From contig NZ_AQPF01000016.1 of the NCBI RefSeq assembly GCF_009846745.1, positions 16,529 through 80,528 of the forward strand: DNA of 64,000 nt. Direction: 5' to 3'. Shown piece after piece: positions 27,256 through 36,237 of this stretch. This stretch comes from Alloalcanivorax xiamenensis (GTDB lineage Bacteria; Pseudomonadota; Gammaproteobacteria; Pseudomonadales; Alcanivoracaceae). A program made the position numbers and the translations under genes. The notes beneath the pieces are model-generated. The model ran no database searches. It worked only from the letters and a program-made list of their open reading frames with translations, and was not told where the DNA came from. How positions within the stretch are numbered: the stretch's first letter is position 1; every line of letters starts with the position of its first letter.

Positions 27256-28932
27256 CTAGATTTCTTCGGATGCGTAGTTGTTCTCCATTCCCAATTCCTT
27301 TGTGGATGACTTCACCGATGCGTTAAACGTAGTCGTGCTGCTACCGTAACTGAAAAGTACATGAAATTGGCTTTCAGCGTTAAGTATGGGGAGTATGCAT
27401 TGCGATTGTGATGTGCAGGTATAGGGCAATTGAATGAGAGTTCCATCATCAAGCTCTAATCCCGTGATGAAAAATTTACCATTCGCCGAAAATCTCAAAA
27501 TTACACGCCCTGTATCTGCTTGCCCGAAGTTGTTAATTCTGATCTTGCCTTTACCATTTTCGACATCTTGGATGTTGACCGACAGATCGGAGTATTTCTG
27601 CGCTGCAGAATAAACGTAGTTATCTACAGAAGAAAGCCGTCTTGACCGTTGGTTCCCCGTCATGTCCCACCATGTGTCAATCATCTGCTGTACCGGCAGA
27701 TATCCGTCGATTATGTAATGTTCAAAAGAGTCCTCGTCTTCCCTATGTCGATCAATGGCTGTTTTTATGTCCTCTGCTCTAGGGATGCATAAAGTCTTGG
27801 GGTCTTTAGTCGCTATCCAAGTAACGCTTTTGTTCTCAGTCGCAATAAGTTTTCCGGCTGCATCATAATAGTTGCAGGCATACGAGTCAGGATGGTTAGG
27901 TAGCTGTATGTCCCCCTCGAAAATGGAGTGCAGGATGGTGCCGATTCGTATGCGACCATCCCCCATAGGGTAAGAATAATAGTGAGCATAACCCTGCCAG
28001 CCGGTGTTGTATAAACTGTCTCTGGATATAAAGAATCTCCAGCTCGGCTCGTCCATTGGGGCATCATATTCTCGGGAATCCGCATAGCCCGTTACCGTAT
28101 CGTAGGTTGGGAATTGAGATCTAAAGTCATTTCGCCAGTATTCGATATCGCCAACCGCGCTTTCTGTGATATATGTGACTACATAGTCAAGTTGGGTTTT
28201 GAGTACCTTTTGTGTCTCTTCTTGTATCTCTTCTTCCGTCGCGTTGGGATTAATTTCATTAACGTATAGCCAGTGGGTGTATTCCCTCTGCATGAGCATT
28301 TGTATGCTGGCTATATTCATATAGCTGTGGAGGTTTTCTAAAGACTTGTCAGTCTTTATTTCCATCCTCTCTAATACGTAATTGGCGTCACTTATAAGGT
28401 TTTGAAGTAACCGGTAGTCGCTTTTTCTGCCTTCTTCAGATCGTGAGTTGTATATTCCATAATCTCGAATTATGGTGTTCAGGCGGGCCATGGTTTCATC
28501 TTGAAATTGCTGCTCAACTGAATTAATGATTTCTTCTTTTGATGCGTCAATGGCATCAAGGATAAGCCTTGTCATTATCTCAATTTTTCTGGCAAGGCGA
28601 GCTTCGCCTGAACTTCCAGTTAAACTGATCATCCCATCGAACGAGATGAAAGGGCCGACAGATATTAGCCCTGAAAGACTTGATAGAATCTTTTTACCAA
28701 AAGTGTTGGCCAATGATTCCCCTAATAGGGTTAAGGCCCCTTTTTCAAACGCTTCGTTGATAGAATCCTCTACCCAATCCTTAAATTTCTTCTCCACCTT
28801 CTTTGCTTGAGAGTAAAACCACGACGATCTTTCAGTATTATGTTCAGCGTAATTGTCTGAAATGGCGTTCCCCGAAGAAAGAAGAAGAGAACCGGCTAAC
28901 ATGAATGAGGATATTCCTTTACTAAATTCCAT
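27256..28932 (-). CDS. Secreted protein of unknown family, AT-rich and foreign-looking
   Basis: A 558-residue protein with a signal peptide (MEFSKGISSFMLAGSLLLSS, likely cut after GNA at about 23), so periplasmic or secreted. Sampled lines are about 38-43 % GC against 63-70 % in neighbours, and codon choice differs. Residues about 30-280 are almost all helical, with a hydrophobic stretch LSSLSGLISVGPFISFDGMI. The order of helices, including SYMNIASIQMLMQREYTHW and then YWRNDFRSQFPTYDTVTGY, loosely recalls domain I of Cry-type pore-forming toxins. That is pattern resemblance only. Residues about 450-550 look like a beta-sandwich of the CARDB/DUF11 kind (KIRINNFGQADTGRVILRFS), with a Cys pair. 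AAGGAG stands 5 nt before the ATG. It has no operon partner. I do not recognise a definite family. Confidence 0.85.
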   Translation of the reverse strand: MEFSKGISSFMLAGSLLLSSGNAISDNYAEHNTERSSWFYSQAKKVEKKFKDWVEDSINEAFEKGALTLLGESLANTFGKKILSSLSGLISVGPFISFDGMISLTGSSGEARLARKIEIMTRLILDAIDASKEEIINSVEQQFQDETMARLNTIIRDYGIYNSRSEEGRKSDYRLLQNLISDANYVLERMEIKTDKSLENLHSYMNIASIQMLMQREYTHWLYVNEINPNATEEEIQEETQKVLKTQLDYVVTYITESAVGDIEYWRNDFRSQFPTYDTVTGYADSREYDAPMDEPSWRFFISRDSLYNTGWQGYAHYYSYPMGDGRIRIGTILHSIFEGDIQLPNHPDSYACNYYDAAGKLIATENKSVTWIATKDPKTLCIPRAEDIKTAIDRHREDEDSFEHYIIDGYLPVQQMIDTWWDMTGNQRSRRLSSVDNYVYSAAQKYSDLSVNIQDVENGKGKIRINNFGQADTGRVILRFSANGKFFITGLELDDGTLIQLPYTCTSQSQCILPILNAESQFHVLFSYGSSTTTFNASVKSSTKELGMENNYASEEI

Positions 28933-29077
28933 TTTTACTCCTTGTTTGGCTCATGTTTCCTTGCAGTGAAATGTATTTCATTGCGATTTCCATTTTTGCT
29001 TATTTGTAAATAAGATTCAATGTCATTTTCATAGGGGGAAGGATCACCAAAGTGAAAGAAACAGAGCACAGTATTCG

Positions 29078-30316
29078 CTAGCCTACAAAGCTCTCGTACC
29101 CTCCCTGTTTCTCTCTGGCGCGGCGGATGAAGGACTCCCGGCCGAGGGCCGCGATCATGGCGTAACCCAGTGGCGTGGCGATGGCGTCACAGGCGGAACG
29201 CACGTGTTCGTCGAACGGCTCCAGGGAAGCCAGTTCCAGGATGCCAAGGGTGTGTTCGCCCTGCCGGATCGGCAGGAACAGTACCTCGCCGGGGCGGATC
29301 TGGCTGTGGCCGGTTTCCAGATCCATGTAGCCACCGGGTACTTCGTGGCGCACCGAGGCGCCCTGAATCTCCAGGGCCGAGGCGAGGAAACCGTCGCTTT
29401 TGATGTGGGACTGCTCCCGCGCCGTCTGGCCGAGCCCACGCGCCGCTTCCAGGTGCAGGCCGTCGTCCTCCAATCGGTAGCCGGCGCCGGCCACCGCCGG
29501 AGTGTTTTCGATCAGAAACGCCAAGGTCTTGTCGAGCAGCTCGGTGACCCGCGGATTGCCGGCGATATGGGCGGTGAATTCATTCAGCAGACGCTGCCGC
29601 CGCGCTTCCCGGTCGGCATTGTCGCGCCAGCGTCGCAGCCGTTGTGACTCGGCGTTGCGCAGCAACATGTTGGCGAAGTTGCCGCGGGCACTGGCGTCGA
29701 GCATGTAGCCGTTCAAGGCGCATACCAGAAGCGGGAAACCGTAGTACAGCAGCAGTGAGATTGGTGTAATGCGCCAATCCTGATAAAGGGCCACGGCCAG
29801 GGCGATGATCAGGGCACCGAGGGACCAGAACAGGGTGCGGGTGGGCGGCAACCGCAGGATCGAGAAACCAATGATCAGCACATAAACGGTTTCAAACGCC
29901 GCCACCTGGCCGAGGAAGTGGTCCTGCAGATGGATCGCGCCGATCAGGGTGCCGGACAGTGAGATCATCAGCGCCAGTCCGATCAATGTGGCCACCAGGC
30001 GTTGTACCGCTCGGATATGGATCGCCGCCAGCAGCAACACCAGGGAACAGGCAATGGGATAAACGCCGAGGGCCTGCCAACGGCTCAGCGAAGGGTCCTT
30101 CACCAGCAACGAGACCGGCACCACCACGATCAGGAAAATCGCCAGCAGGATGTACACCGATCGCCGGATCAACTGGGTGGCGCGGCGTTCCGCGTAGACG
30201 ATGTAATCGTCTTCCAGGGATCCGGGAAACCGTACCCAGAGAGTGCCCAGCGCGCGTTTCAGGGCGCGTTCCTGTTCCGCTTCCAGAGATCGCGTCTGAG
30301 TGCTGTCAGTGGCCAT
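29078..30316 (-). CDS. Membrane protein with C-terminal GAF-like domain
   Basis: A 412-residue protein starting MATDSTQTRSLEAEQERALK. A cytoplasmic head of about 55 residues is followed by six transmembrane helices (about 58-230), a short coiled coil (ESQRLRRWRDNADREARRQR), and a GAF-like sensory domain (about 265-400: LAFLIENTPAVAGAGYRLED; PGEVLFLPIRQGEHTLGILE). No kinase, GGDEF or DNA-binding output is fused, so it may signal through a partner. A start at 30670 would run into the divergent ACBP gene and is rejected. Confidence 0.75.
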   Translation of the reverse strand: MATDSTQTRSLEAEQERALKRALGTLWVRFPGSLEDDYIVYAERRATQLIRRSVYILLAIFLIVVVPVSLLVKDPSLSRWQALGVYPIACSLVLLLAAIHIRAVQRLVATLIGLALMISLSGTLIGAIHLQDHFLGQVAAFETVYVLIIGFSILRLPPTRTLFWSLGALIIALAVALYQDWRITPISLLLYYGFPLLVCALNGYMLDASARGNFANMLLRNAESQRLRRWRDNADREARRQRLLNEFTAHIAGNPRVTELLDKTLAFLIENTPAVAGAGYRLEDDGLHLEAARGLGQTAREQSHIKSDGFLASALEIQGASVRHEVPGGYMDLETGHSQIRPGEVLFLPIRQGEHTLGILELASLEPFDEHVRSACDAIATPLGYAMIAALGRESFIRRAREKQGGYESFVG

Positions 30317-30473
30317 GGAGTCCCCCGTTCTTTGACGTTGCTGCTTATTATGTGGTCGCTTGCCCGGTTGCTTCCGTTGGTGGGTGCGGACACTATTTGC
30401 CGAACCGGGGCATGATAGCGCGCCGGGCAACGGACTAATGATAAATGGGTAACACAACCTGAAGGTACGAATA

Positions 30474-30737
30474 ATGGCGTATGAAGAGCAATTTGAACAG
30501 GCCCGCAAGGACGTACAGACCCTGTCACGCAAGCCGGGCAACGATGACCTGTTGTATCTGTACGCCCATTTCAAGCAGGGCAGTGTCGGTGACGTGACCG
30601 GCAAGCGGCCGGGCATGCTGGATATGGTGGGGCGCGCCAAGTACGACGCTTGGGCCAGGCTCAAGGGCATGGACCAGGACAGCGCGCGGCAAAACTACAT
30701 CAGTAAGGTGGAAGCGTTGCTGAAGAGTCACGGTTGA
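30474..30737 (+). CDS. Acyl-CoA-binding protein
   Basis: An 87-residue ACBP, a four-helix cytosolic carrier of long-chain acyl-CoA. Family hallmarks are FEQARKDVQTLSRKPGNDD, LLYLYAHFKQGSVGDVTGKR and KYDAWARLKGMDQDSARQNY. The full length equals the family norm. ACBPs occur in few bacteria, mostly lipid-accumulating ones, which fits the lipid-centred gene content. Divergent from the GAF membrane protein. Confidence 0.94.
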   Translation: MAYEEQFEQARKDVQTLSRKPGNDDLLYLYAHFKQGSVGDVTGKRPGMLDMVGRAKYDAWARLKGMDQDSARQNYISKVEALLKSHG

Positions 30738-30783
30738 GAGCCGGACGCCAACGTGGCGGTCGGTGGGTAAGCCCACCGCCGCC

Positions 30784-30852
30784 TTCGCTGCTAAAGCAGC
30801 TTCCCACAGCGGCTTGGTAGTGCCTTCCGTGGGAAGCGGCCTTGGCCGCGAA
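30784..30852. repeat. REP-like inverted pair, copy 3
   Basis: TTCGCTGCTAAAGCAGCTTC on the left, GTGGGAAGCGGCCTTGGCCG on the right. Each unit holds its own small palindrome (GCTGCTAAAGCAGC; GCGGCCTTGGCCGC), so the inner sequences have drifted while self-complementarity is kept. It lies between the convergent ACBP and secDF genes. Confidence 0.75.
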
Positions 30853-30905
30853 TGGAGCGTGCCTGTGAATTCCGGGACACCACTGATCCACGAACCGCGA
30901 GGGGC

Positions 30906-33389
30906 TCAGGGTCGTTCCGCCAGCGCCTCCGTGTCTGCCCGTTGCGTCGGCCGCCAGCGCTCCAGGAACATCGCCATGGGCGCGGCGATGTACATGGAAG
31001 AGGTGGTGCCGACAACAATGCCGAACAGCACCGGCAGGGCGAAGCTGGCCACCGCGCCGCCACCCAGCAACCCCATCGGCAGCAGGGCCAGGAAGGTGGT
31101 GGCGGAGGTGAACAAAGTGCGGGTCAGCACCTGGGTCAGACTGACGTTGATGAGCGTCTCCAACGGCTGATCCGGATTGAGCTTCTGGTTTTCACGGATG
31201 CGATCGAACACCACCACTTTGTCGTTCACCGAGTAACCGATCAGCGTCAGCAGGGCGGCGATGGCGGTGAGGTTGAATTCCACCCCGGTCAGCACAAAGA
31301 ACCCCAGTGTCTTGCTCACGTCCAGCAGCAGAGTGATCAGTGCCGCCCAGGCGAAATGCCGTTCGAAGCGCAGCCGCAGGTAGGCGAACATGCCCGCCCC
31401 GGCCAGTAGCACCGCCAGGATGCTGGCTTCAATGAAGCCACCGCTGACCGCCGGGCCGACCATATCCACCCGTGGAAAACGGCTGCCGGCGTCCAATCGG
31501 GTGATCGCCGTCTTCGCCGTTTCCACCCTGGCGTTACCCTCGTCGCTGGCGGGCATCCGCACCAGGAAATGGCCGTCATTGGCGAACGGCTGCAACGCCG
31601 CGTCGGTGAGGCCGGCGTCCCGCAATGCCTGACGCAGAGTATTCTCCGGCAGTGACGCCGGCACCTGAACTTCCATGGCGGTGCCGCCGAGGAAATCGAT
31701 GCCCTGGTTCAGTCCCGGCCAGACCAGAGCGCCAAGGGACAGTGCCGAGAGCAGCACCGACAGCACGATGCCCAACGCCTTCACGCGCATGAACTGGATC
31801 GGCCGCTGGCGTTGCCGCAGGCGCTGAAACCCGGGGATCTCCGGCAGCGCCAGCGGTTGCCGCTGCCGCCGTCGCAGCCGCCACTCCATCAGCAGCCGGG
31901 TCACCGACACCGAAGTGAACATCGACACCAGCAGACCCACCGCCATGGTCACGGCGAAGCCGCGCACCGGACCGCTGCCGAAACCGAACAGCAGCCCGAC
32001 GGCGATCAGCGTGGTGATATTGGCGTCGACGATGGTGGCGAAGGCACGCTGGAAGCCGGCGCGCAGGGCCGCCATGGCGTTCTTGCCTTTCTCGGTTTCC
32101 TCGCGGATGCGTTCATTGATCAGGATATTGGCGTCCACCGCCATGCCGATGCCAAGGATCAGACCGGCGATGCCCGGCAGCGTCAGGGTGGCGCCAAAAC
32201 TGGCCAGCAAGCCCAGTACCAGCAGCACGTTGATGGCCAGGGCGGTGTTGGCGATCACGCCCCAGCGGCGATAGATCGAGATCATGAACACCAGCACCAG
32301 GGCCGCGCCGAGGGCGCCGCTGATCACGCCCATGCGGATGGTGTCGCCGCCGAGTTCCGCGCCCACCGTGCGTTGCTCCACCACTTGCAACGGGGCGGGC
32401 AGGGAGCCGGCGCGTAGTAACATGGCCAGGTCACCGGCCTGCTGTGGGGTGAAGTTGCCGCTGATTTCACCGCGACCGGCGGTGATCGGAGTCCGGATCA
32501 CCGGCGCGGTGATGACCTCGCCGTCCAGCACCACCGCGAAGGGCCGGCCCACGTTGTGGGTGGTAATGTCGCCGAACAGGCGGCCACCGTCGCTGTCCAG
32601 AGTGAAATTCACCACCGGCTGATGAGTACGGCTGTCGAAGCCCAGGCGGGCGTCGGCCAGCTGTCCGCCGTCCAGTAAAGGCGTGGCCTCGACCTGGTAG
32701 CGCCGGCCGTCCTCCGCTCCCGGTAGCGCCAGGGTACGATCCGGGCCGCTGCCATCGGCGACCAGGTGGAAGGTCAGGCGCGCGGTGCGGCCGAGCAGGG
32801 CGGTGATGCGTTCCGGATCGGTAACGCCGGGCAGTTGCACCAGAATGGCATCGTCGCCCTGGCGGGTGACCCGGGGTTCCACCACGCCGGTTTCATCAAT
32901 GCGGCGGCGCACTACATCCAGGCTGCGTTCCACCGCATCGCTGACCACCTGTTGCGACAGACTGGAAGAAGGCCGTAACAGCAGAAACAGACCATCGTGA
33001 GTCACGGCGAGTTGGCGGCGGCCCTGATTGTCCCGGATGTCCGCGGCCAGCCGCTCGGCGGCTTCCATGGCGGCAGCCGGGCGAATGGCCAGGCGTACAT
33101 GATCAGCGTCGACGACCGGGCGGCCATGTTGAATACCGTTGCGGTCCAGGCGCTGGCTCAGCTCCTGAGCGATCTTGCGGGTTTTCTCGGCCAGCAGTGG
33201 TCCCTGTTCGACTTTCAGCAGCACATGGGAGCCGCCCTGGAGGTCCAACCCCAGGGACAGGTGGTGTTGACGATACCAGTCCGGCGCCCATTGCAACGAC
33301 GTCGGTGGCAGGATACTCGGCAGTGCGGCGAGCACACCAAGCAGAATGACGAGGGCATAGGCCGTCGCCCGTAAGCGAAATCGGTTCAA
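30906..33389 (-). CDS. secDF: Protein translocase SecDF fusion
   Basis: An 827-residue fusion of SecD and SecF, twelve-transmembrane RND-type subunits that use the proton motive force to help pull proteins through SecYEG. SecD part: HLSLGLDLQGGSHVLLKV, VQLPGVTDPERITALLGRTA, then GIGMAVDANILINERIREE. SecF part from about residue 520: GIDFLGGTAMEVQVPASLPE, LTLIGYSVNDKVVVFDRIRE. Gammaproteobacteria usually carry separate secD and secF, so this is likely an additional fused paralogue. The start is TTG at 33389 with GGAG 7 nt upstream. Confidence 0.93.
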   Translation of the reverse strand: MNRFRLRATAYALVILLGVLAALPSILPPTSLQWAPDWYRQHHLSLGLDLQGGSHVLLKVEQGPLLAEKTRKIAQELSQRLDRNGIQHGRPVVDADHVRLAIRPAAAMEAAERLAADIRDNQGRRQLAVTHDGLFLLLRPSSSLSQQVVSDAVERSLDVVRRRIDETGVVEPRVTRQGDDAILVQLPGVTDPERITALLGRTARLTFHLVADGSGPDRTLALPGAEDGRRYQVEATPLLDGGQLADARLGFDSRTHQPVVNFTLDSDGGRLFGDITTHNVGRPFAVVLDGEVITAPVIRTPITAGRGEISGNFTPQQAGDLAMLLRAGSLPAPLQVVEQRTVGAELGGDTIRMGVISGALGAALVLVFMISIYRRWGVIANTALAINVLLVLGLLASFGATLTLPGIAGLILGIGMAVDANILINERIREETEKGKNAMAALRAGFQRAFATIVDANITTLIAVGLLFGFGSGPVRGFAVTMAVGLLVSMFTSVSVTRLLMEWRLRRRQRQPLALPEIPGFQRLRQRQRPIQFMRVKALGIVLSVLLSALSLGALVWPGLNQGIDFLGGTAMEVQVPASLPENTLRQALRDAGLTDAALQPFANDGHFLVRMPASDEGNARVETAKTAITRLDAGSRFPRVDMVGPAVSGGFIEASILAVLLAGAGMFAYLRLRFERHFAWAALITLLLDVSKTLGFFVLTGVEFNLTAIAALLTLIGYSVNDKVVVFDRIRENQKLNPDQPLETLINVSLTQVLTRTLFTSATTFLALLPMGLLGGGAVASFALPVLFGIVVGTTSSMYIAAPMAMFLERWRPTQRADTEALAERP

Positions 33390-33463
33390 GTTCGTTCTCC
33401 ATTAAAACCACTCTCCGCCGGGCGCGCGCCCGAAGGCGCCACCTTGTGGCGGTGTTCTTGGCG

Positions 33464-33850
33464 TCAGAGCATGGAGAACGCGGGTGGGGCGCGGGGAGCC
33501 TGTGGTCGGTGGTGCTCGACAGCCACCGCCAGGGGGTGGTGCGGAGGAAGCGGGCCAGGGCGGGACGATGCCGGCGGCACCGACGGCAGCCACGGTAGTA
33601 GCGCTGCGTTACCGCCGTTGTCGTGGTGATCAGCGGCGAAAGTATCGCCACGGACCTGGTAGCCGGAGGGCAGAGCCAGTTGAGCGGCACCGTCGAGGGG
33701 CCGGGTGTGCGGTCCGACTTTGGCGGTACCAGACGCCTGACCGGAATGCGGTGCGGCAAGCAGCATCAGCACCCATAGCAGATGGGCGAGCAGACTCCCT
33801 GTCGGTGCCCGACGGTGGGAGCGAAGGCTGCGTGACGACAGAGCGACCAA
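33464..33850 (-). CDS. Possible small exported protein
   Basis: An open frame of up to 128 residues from a TTG, ending 75 bp before secDF. It contains a plausible signal peptide (LLAHLLWVLMLLAAPHSGQA) followed by a Gly/Pro/His-rich, low-complexity tail. The position upstream of secDF and the signal peptide favour a gene, resembling small DUF2946-type proteins. The weak start and the absence of a clear fold leave it uncertain. Confidence 0.35.
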   Translation of the reverse strand: MVALSSRSLRSHRRAPTGSLLAHLLWVLMLLAAPHSGQASGTAKVGPHTRPLDGAAQLALPSGYQVRGDTFAADHHDNGGNAALLPWLPSVPPASSRPGPLPPHHPLAVAVEHHRPQAPRAPPAFSML

Positions 33851-33997
33851 GTGAGGTTTCCGGCGATGGTGGATTGACGGTCAAACCGGCTTAATTAAAA
33901 ACAGTAGCGCCAGCAGATGGGGGCGGCGGGTAGCGGCTTCAACGGAGGCGTTGAAAAATGGACCTTCTTGATCTTGATTTGAGATTAAAAAAAGATG

Positions 33998-34240
33998 CTA
34001 TCTCATTGAAAATAAAGCAGTCAATATCCCGATCAACATCATCGCCAACAGCAGGGTGGCGGCCATCGACACCCCACGGGCCCACAATGTGAAGGGGCGC
34101 CCCACTGGGTCCACGCGGCCGGCCGCCATGGCATCCAAGTCCTTCCGCGCCCACCACCAGACCACCGGCCCCAACGGTGCGAACAGCAGCAGGCTGATCA
34201 CCGCCAGGAGCAGCAGTGGACCGCCGCGATCCGGGATCAC
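33998..34240 (-). CDS. DUF4190-type small membrane protein
   Basis: An 80-residue protein with two transmembrane helices (LLLLAVISLLLFAPLGPVVW and MAATLLLAMMLIGILTALF) linked by WARKDLDAMAAGRVDPVGRP. This helix-DPxGR-helix pattern matches the DUF4190 family. It starts at GTG, overlapping the stop of the EamA gene by 4 bp (GTGA), so it is the second gene of that operon. Function unknown. Confidence 0.75.
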   Translation of the reverse strand: MIPDRGGPLLLLAVISLLLFAPLGPVVWWWARKDLDAMAAGRVDPVGRPFTLWARGVSMAATLLLAMMLIGILTALFSMR

Positions 34241-35205
34241 GCGCGTGCCGCCCGGCGTTGATCGATCCAGCGTTTGAGCACCCGCCGTATCGCGCCCCAG
34301 CGGTTGACCAGCAGCGCCAGAAAGATCATCGCGCAGCCGCTCAGTTGGGTGGCGTTCATGGTTTCGCCGAACCAGAATGCCGCCAGCAGCGCGGTCCACA
34401 TTGGTTCCAGGATCATGATCACCACACCATGGCTGTGCATGGACAGGCTCTGTGCGTAGGTCTGCAGAAAGAACCGCGCGGCGGTGCCCAGGGTGGCACT
34501 GGCAACCACCCAGGCCGCGATCACCAGGCCCAGTTCGCCGGAATGGAAAGTGGGACTCCAGGGCTCCAGCAGCAGGGAGGCGGTGCCGGTGACCAGCCCC
34601 ACCGTGCCCAACACCACGGAGGTCAGCGCCAGTGCCGGTACCCGTTCGCGGGTGGTGATCCGGCCACCGGCGCCGGTGATGGTGGCGTTATTGGCGGCGC
34701 GGGTGTTGAGGGTGAAAAACAACGCGAAAATCGTCGCCGAGGCGAGAAAGAACAGCTGCCCCAACTCGGCCTGGAAGCCACCGTCCAGAGATAGCAGCGC
34801 CAGCCCGCACACCGCCACCGGCAGCGCCAGCCAGGTACTCAGCGGTGGCTGCTCCTTGAACACCAGGCGCGCCATTACCGGGACCAGCACTACACCAAGA
34901 CTGGTGATGAAAGCGCCTTCACCGACATGGTTGCCGTAGTGCAGTCCCATGATCCAGAAACTCATGGCGGTGCCGAACACCATGCCTACCTGGACGCTGC
35001 GCCAGTACTGATCCCGATTCATGCGGCGCAATTGCCGCTGTCCCACCAAAGCCAGAATCAGGCCGGCCAGCAGAAAACGCAGGCACATGAACAGAAGAGG
35101 CGGCATCAGCAACACCGCCTCCTTGGAGAACATCCAACTGACTGCCGCCAACAAGGTCACGCAGACCAGCAGAAGATCCGATTTGGTCGAACTGGGAAGG
35201 ACCAT
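34237..35205 (-). CDS. EamA/DMT-family exporter
   Basis: Inner-membrane transporter of 322 residues with ten transmembrane helices in two EamA repeats (start LLVCVTLLAAVSWMFSKEAV; second repeat around ALTSVVLGTVGLVTGTASLL, then VVIMILEPMWTALLAAFWFG). DMT proteins export amino acids, nucleobases or drugs; the substrate is unknown. A short Arg-rich tail (QRRAARA) ends the protein, coupled to the DUF4190 gene. Confidence 0.88.
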   Translation of the reverse strand: MVLPSSTKSDLLLVCVTLLAAVSWMFSKEAVLLMPPLLFMCLRFLLAGLILALVGQRQLRRMNRDQYWRSVQVGMVFGTAMSFWIMGLHYGNHVGEGAFITSLGVVLVPVMARLVFKEQPPLSTWLALPVAVCGLALLSLDGGFQAELGQLFFLASATIFALFFTLNTRAANNATITGAGGRITTRERVPALALTSVVLGTVGLVTGTASLLLEPWSPTFHSGELGLVIAAWVVASATLGTAARFFLQTYAQSLSMHSHGVVIMILEPMWTALLAAFWFGETMNATQLSGCAMIFLALLVNRWGAIRRVLKRWIDQRRAARA

Positions 35206-35313
35206 AACTCCGCTACAAGTGTGGGGCCGCCTTGCACGGCGATGCGGATTCTAGCACGGCGGCATGGCGGCTTCACCGGCCACGGGCCGGGCCGTGGGAT
35301 CGCTGGATACTTA

Positions 35314-35452
35314 GAGCCTGTTGACGATCTTTACGCCGCCGCGCCGGAGTTCCCTTCTCTCCTGGTGGACTCTCCACCTAAAGTAAGTGGGGCCCGGCCC
35401 TCCGGGAGTTTTCCAGCAGCAACGCGGTGGCGTAAAGATCGTGAACAGGCTC
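35314..35452. mobile_element. MITE-like element, copy 2 (139 bp, TTA target duplication)
   Basis: Ends GAGCCTGTTGACGATCTTTA (35314) and its complement (35433-35452, one mismatch) extend to 24-bp arms, flanked by TTA at 35311-35313 and 35453-35455. The right-hand TTA is the TAA stop codon of the CopD-like gene. The interior differs from copy 1 and includes CGGAGTTCCC and GGGAGTTTTCC tracts. It has no coding capacity. Confidence 0.8.
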
Positions 35453-35920
35453 TTAGAAATAGGGGCCGGCGGCGGCGATGCTGATCACCAGCAGCCCCAG
35501 CAGCAGGTTGATGCCGACAATGCGCCGGATCTGTCCTATCTGAAAGGCGGCGTCTGCGTTGTGACGCACTGTCACCGCCTGGCGCAGACGGCGGAACGGA
35601 GCAAAGTAAACGTGGGCGAACAGCGCCATCATTACCAGGCCCAGCGCCAGCATGGTATGCACATAGGCGCCAGTGGAACCCATACCTCCATAGACACCGA
35701 ACACCATCCACAGGCCAGTGATCAACAACACCGCCACGCAACCCCATACCCAGTGGAAAAAACGGTCCAGTGTGTGCAGCCACAAGCGTGGCCGGGACTC
35801 CGGATCCAGAGTGGCACCCATGGCGGGGCGCAAAGCCATGTAGGCGAAAAACATGCCGCCGACCCAAATCACCGCCGCCAGTATATGCAGCACTAAAGGC
35901 ACGGCCATGGACAACACCAT
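35453..35920 (-). CDS. CopD-family membrane protein
   Basis: A 155-residue protein with four transmembrane helices: LVLHILAAVIWVGGMFFAYM, FFHWVWGCVAVLLITGLWMV, YVHTMLALGLVMMALFAHVY and VGINLLLGLLVISIAAAGPY. Conserved His/Trp-Gly-Gly residues fit CopD-like proteins linked to copper or haem, but the ligand is unproven. Its stop codon is the target duplication of MITE copy 2. Confidence 0.78.
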   Translation of the reverse strand: MVLSMAVPLVLHILAAVIWVGGMFFAYMALRPAMGATLDPESRPRLWLHTLDRFFHWVWGCVAVLLITGLWMVFGVYGGMGSTGAYVHTMLALGLVMMALFAHVYFAPFRRLRQAVTVRHNADAAFQIGQIRRIVGINLLLGLLVISIAAAGPYF

Positions 35921-36237
35921 CGTTTTCTCTCCCAGGGATAAAAGCGGAACAATCGTCAGTATGGACGCAGGAACGAAGTGTAGCAGGAGGCGGAGAGGGC
36001 AGCACCACAATCGCTGCTCATGAACCGCTGCCTTGCAACAGGCCAGACCGATTCGCTGGCAAGCCGGCCTCCCACGGAACAATCCACGAAGCCGCTGTGG
36101 GAAGCCGGCTTGCCAGCGAATCGGCGTGCCGGCGCTCTGAAACAGCCTGCAATCGTTCCATGCTTGTACGTGTCGTGGGAACGGGGCAAGCTGCCTGAGC
36201 GCTGCCGCGCGATCCTGTTCTGCCTGCTGGACCTCGC
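35921..36237. repeat. REP-like inverted pair, copy 4, in a 317-bp intergenic gap
   Basis: The pair spans 36049-36123: CGATTCGCTGGCAAGCCGGC on the left and GCCGGCTTGCCAGCGAATCG on the right, perfect complements over these 20 bases. The remaining gap between the divergent CopD-like gene and mtfA shows no gene, tRNA or clear operator. Confidence 0.8.

Noticed and set aside
30317..30670. An N-terminal extension of the GAF membrane protein
   Set aside because: It would overlap the whole promoter region and the start of the divergent ACBP gene and shows no conserved sequence.
33103..33759. A 218-codon minus-strand frame overlapping the secDF start
   Set aside because: It overlaps the coding start of secDF in another frame and is Arg/Pro-rich without motifs.
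35311..35455. A terminator for the CopD-like gene formed by the inverted ends at 35.3-35.45 kb
   Set aside because: The arms are about 90 nt apart, lack a T-run, and match the ends of the element at 10.8 kb, so a mobile element explains them better.
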